This document shows, piece by piece, positions 5,447 through 5,454 of a stretch of 5,454 nucleotides of DNA; the stretch's first letter is position 1, and the number at the start of each line of letters is the position of its first letter. Source of the DNA: Cytophagales bacterium. GTDB taxonomy: Bacteria; Bacteroidota; Bacteroidia; Cytophagales; Spirosomataceae. The stretch lies in contig JABMMK010000252.1 in assembly GCA_013205605.1 (NCBI GenBank), positions 1 through 5,454 on the forward strand, given 5' to 3'. Under the pieces are notes generated by a model, which did not search any database, was not told the DNA's origin, and was given only the letters and a program-made list of their open reading frames with translations. A program made the translations under genes and the position numbers.

Positions 5447-5454
5447 AACTAGGG

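Overview
This is an ordinary chromosomal stretch from a member of the Bacteroidota, most likely a Cytophagales-type freshwater or environmental bacterium. The evidence is low GC, A-rich leaders without clear Shine-Dalgarno sites, TAnnTTTG-type -7 promoter elements, and PdxJ and ECF sigma variants typical of that phylum. The lineage is inferred from protein style, not from a marker gene.

Left part (1-1605), all on the minus strand. An ECF RNA polymerase sigma factor (1006-1605) overlaps a small soluble 70-residue protein (819-1031) that is a candidate regulator of the sigma factor. Next, behind its own putative promoter, comes endonuclease III (nth, 128-769). Its stop codon overlaps by ATGA with the start of a membrane protein cut off by the window edge (1-131), which looks like the NMN/vitamin transporter PnuC.

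Middle (1606-2525). A 240-bp AT-rich divergent intergenic region separates the sigma gene from a plus-strand gene (1846-2472). That gene encodes a secreted protein of 208 residues built from two copies of one domain. It ends at a strong perfect 11-bp hairpin with T-tracts on both sides, which can serve as a bidirectional terminator between convergent genes.

Right part (2539-5446), all on the minus strand and probably one or two transcription units read towards the hairpin. In order of transcription: 5-formyltetrahydrofolate cyclo-ligase (4862-5446), an unrecognised exported or membrane protein of 166 residues (4291-4791), aspartate-semialdehyde dehydrogenase (asd, 3286-4278) and pyridoxine 5'-phosphate synthase (pdxJ, 2539-3255). 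The three enzymes serve folate one-carbon metabolism, aspartate-family amino acids and vitamin B6.

I see no mobile element, CRISPR array, tRNA or rRNA, and no strong sign of a new multi-gene system. The points most worth following are the sigma factor with its overlapping small partner, the duplicated-domain secreted protein, and the unassigned exported protein directly upstream of asd.
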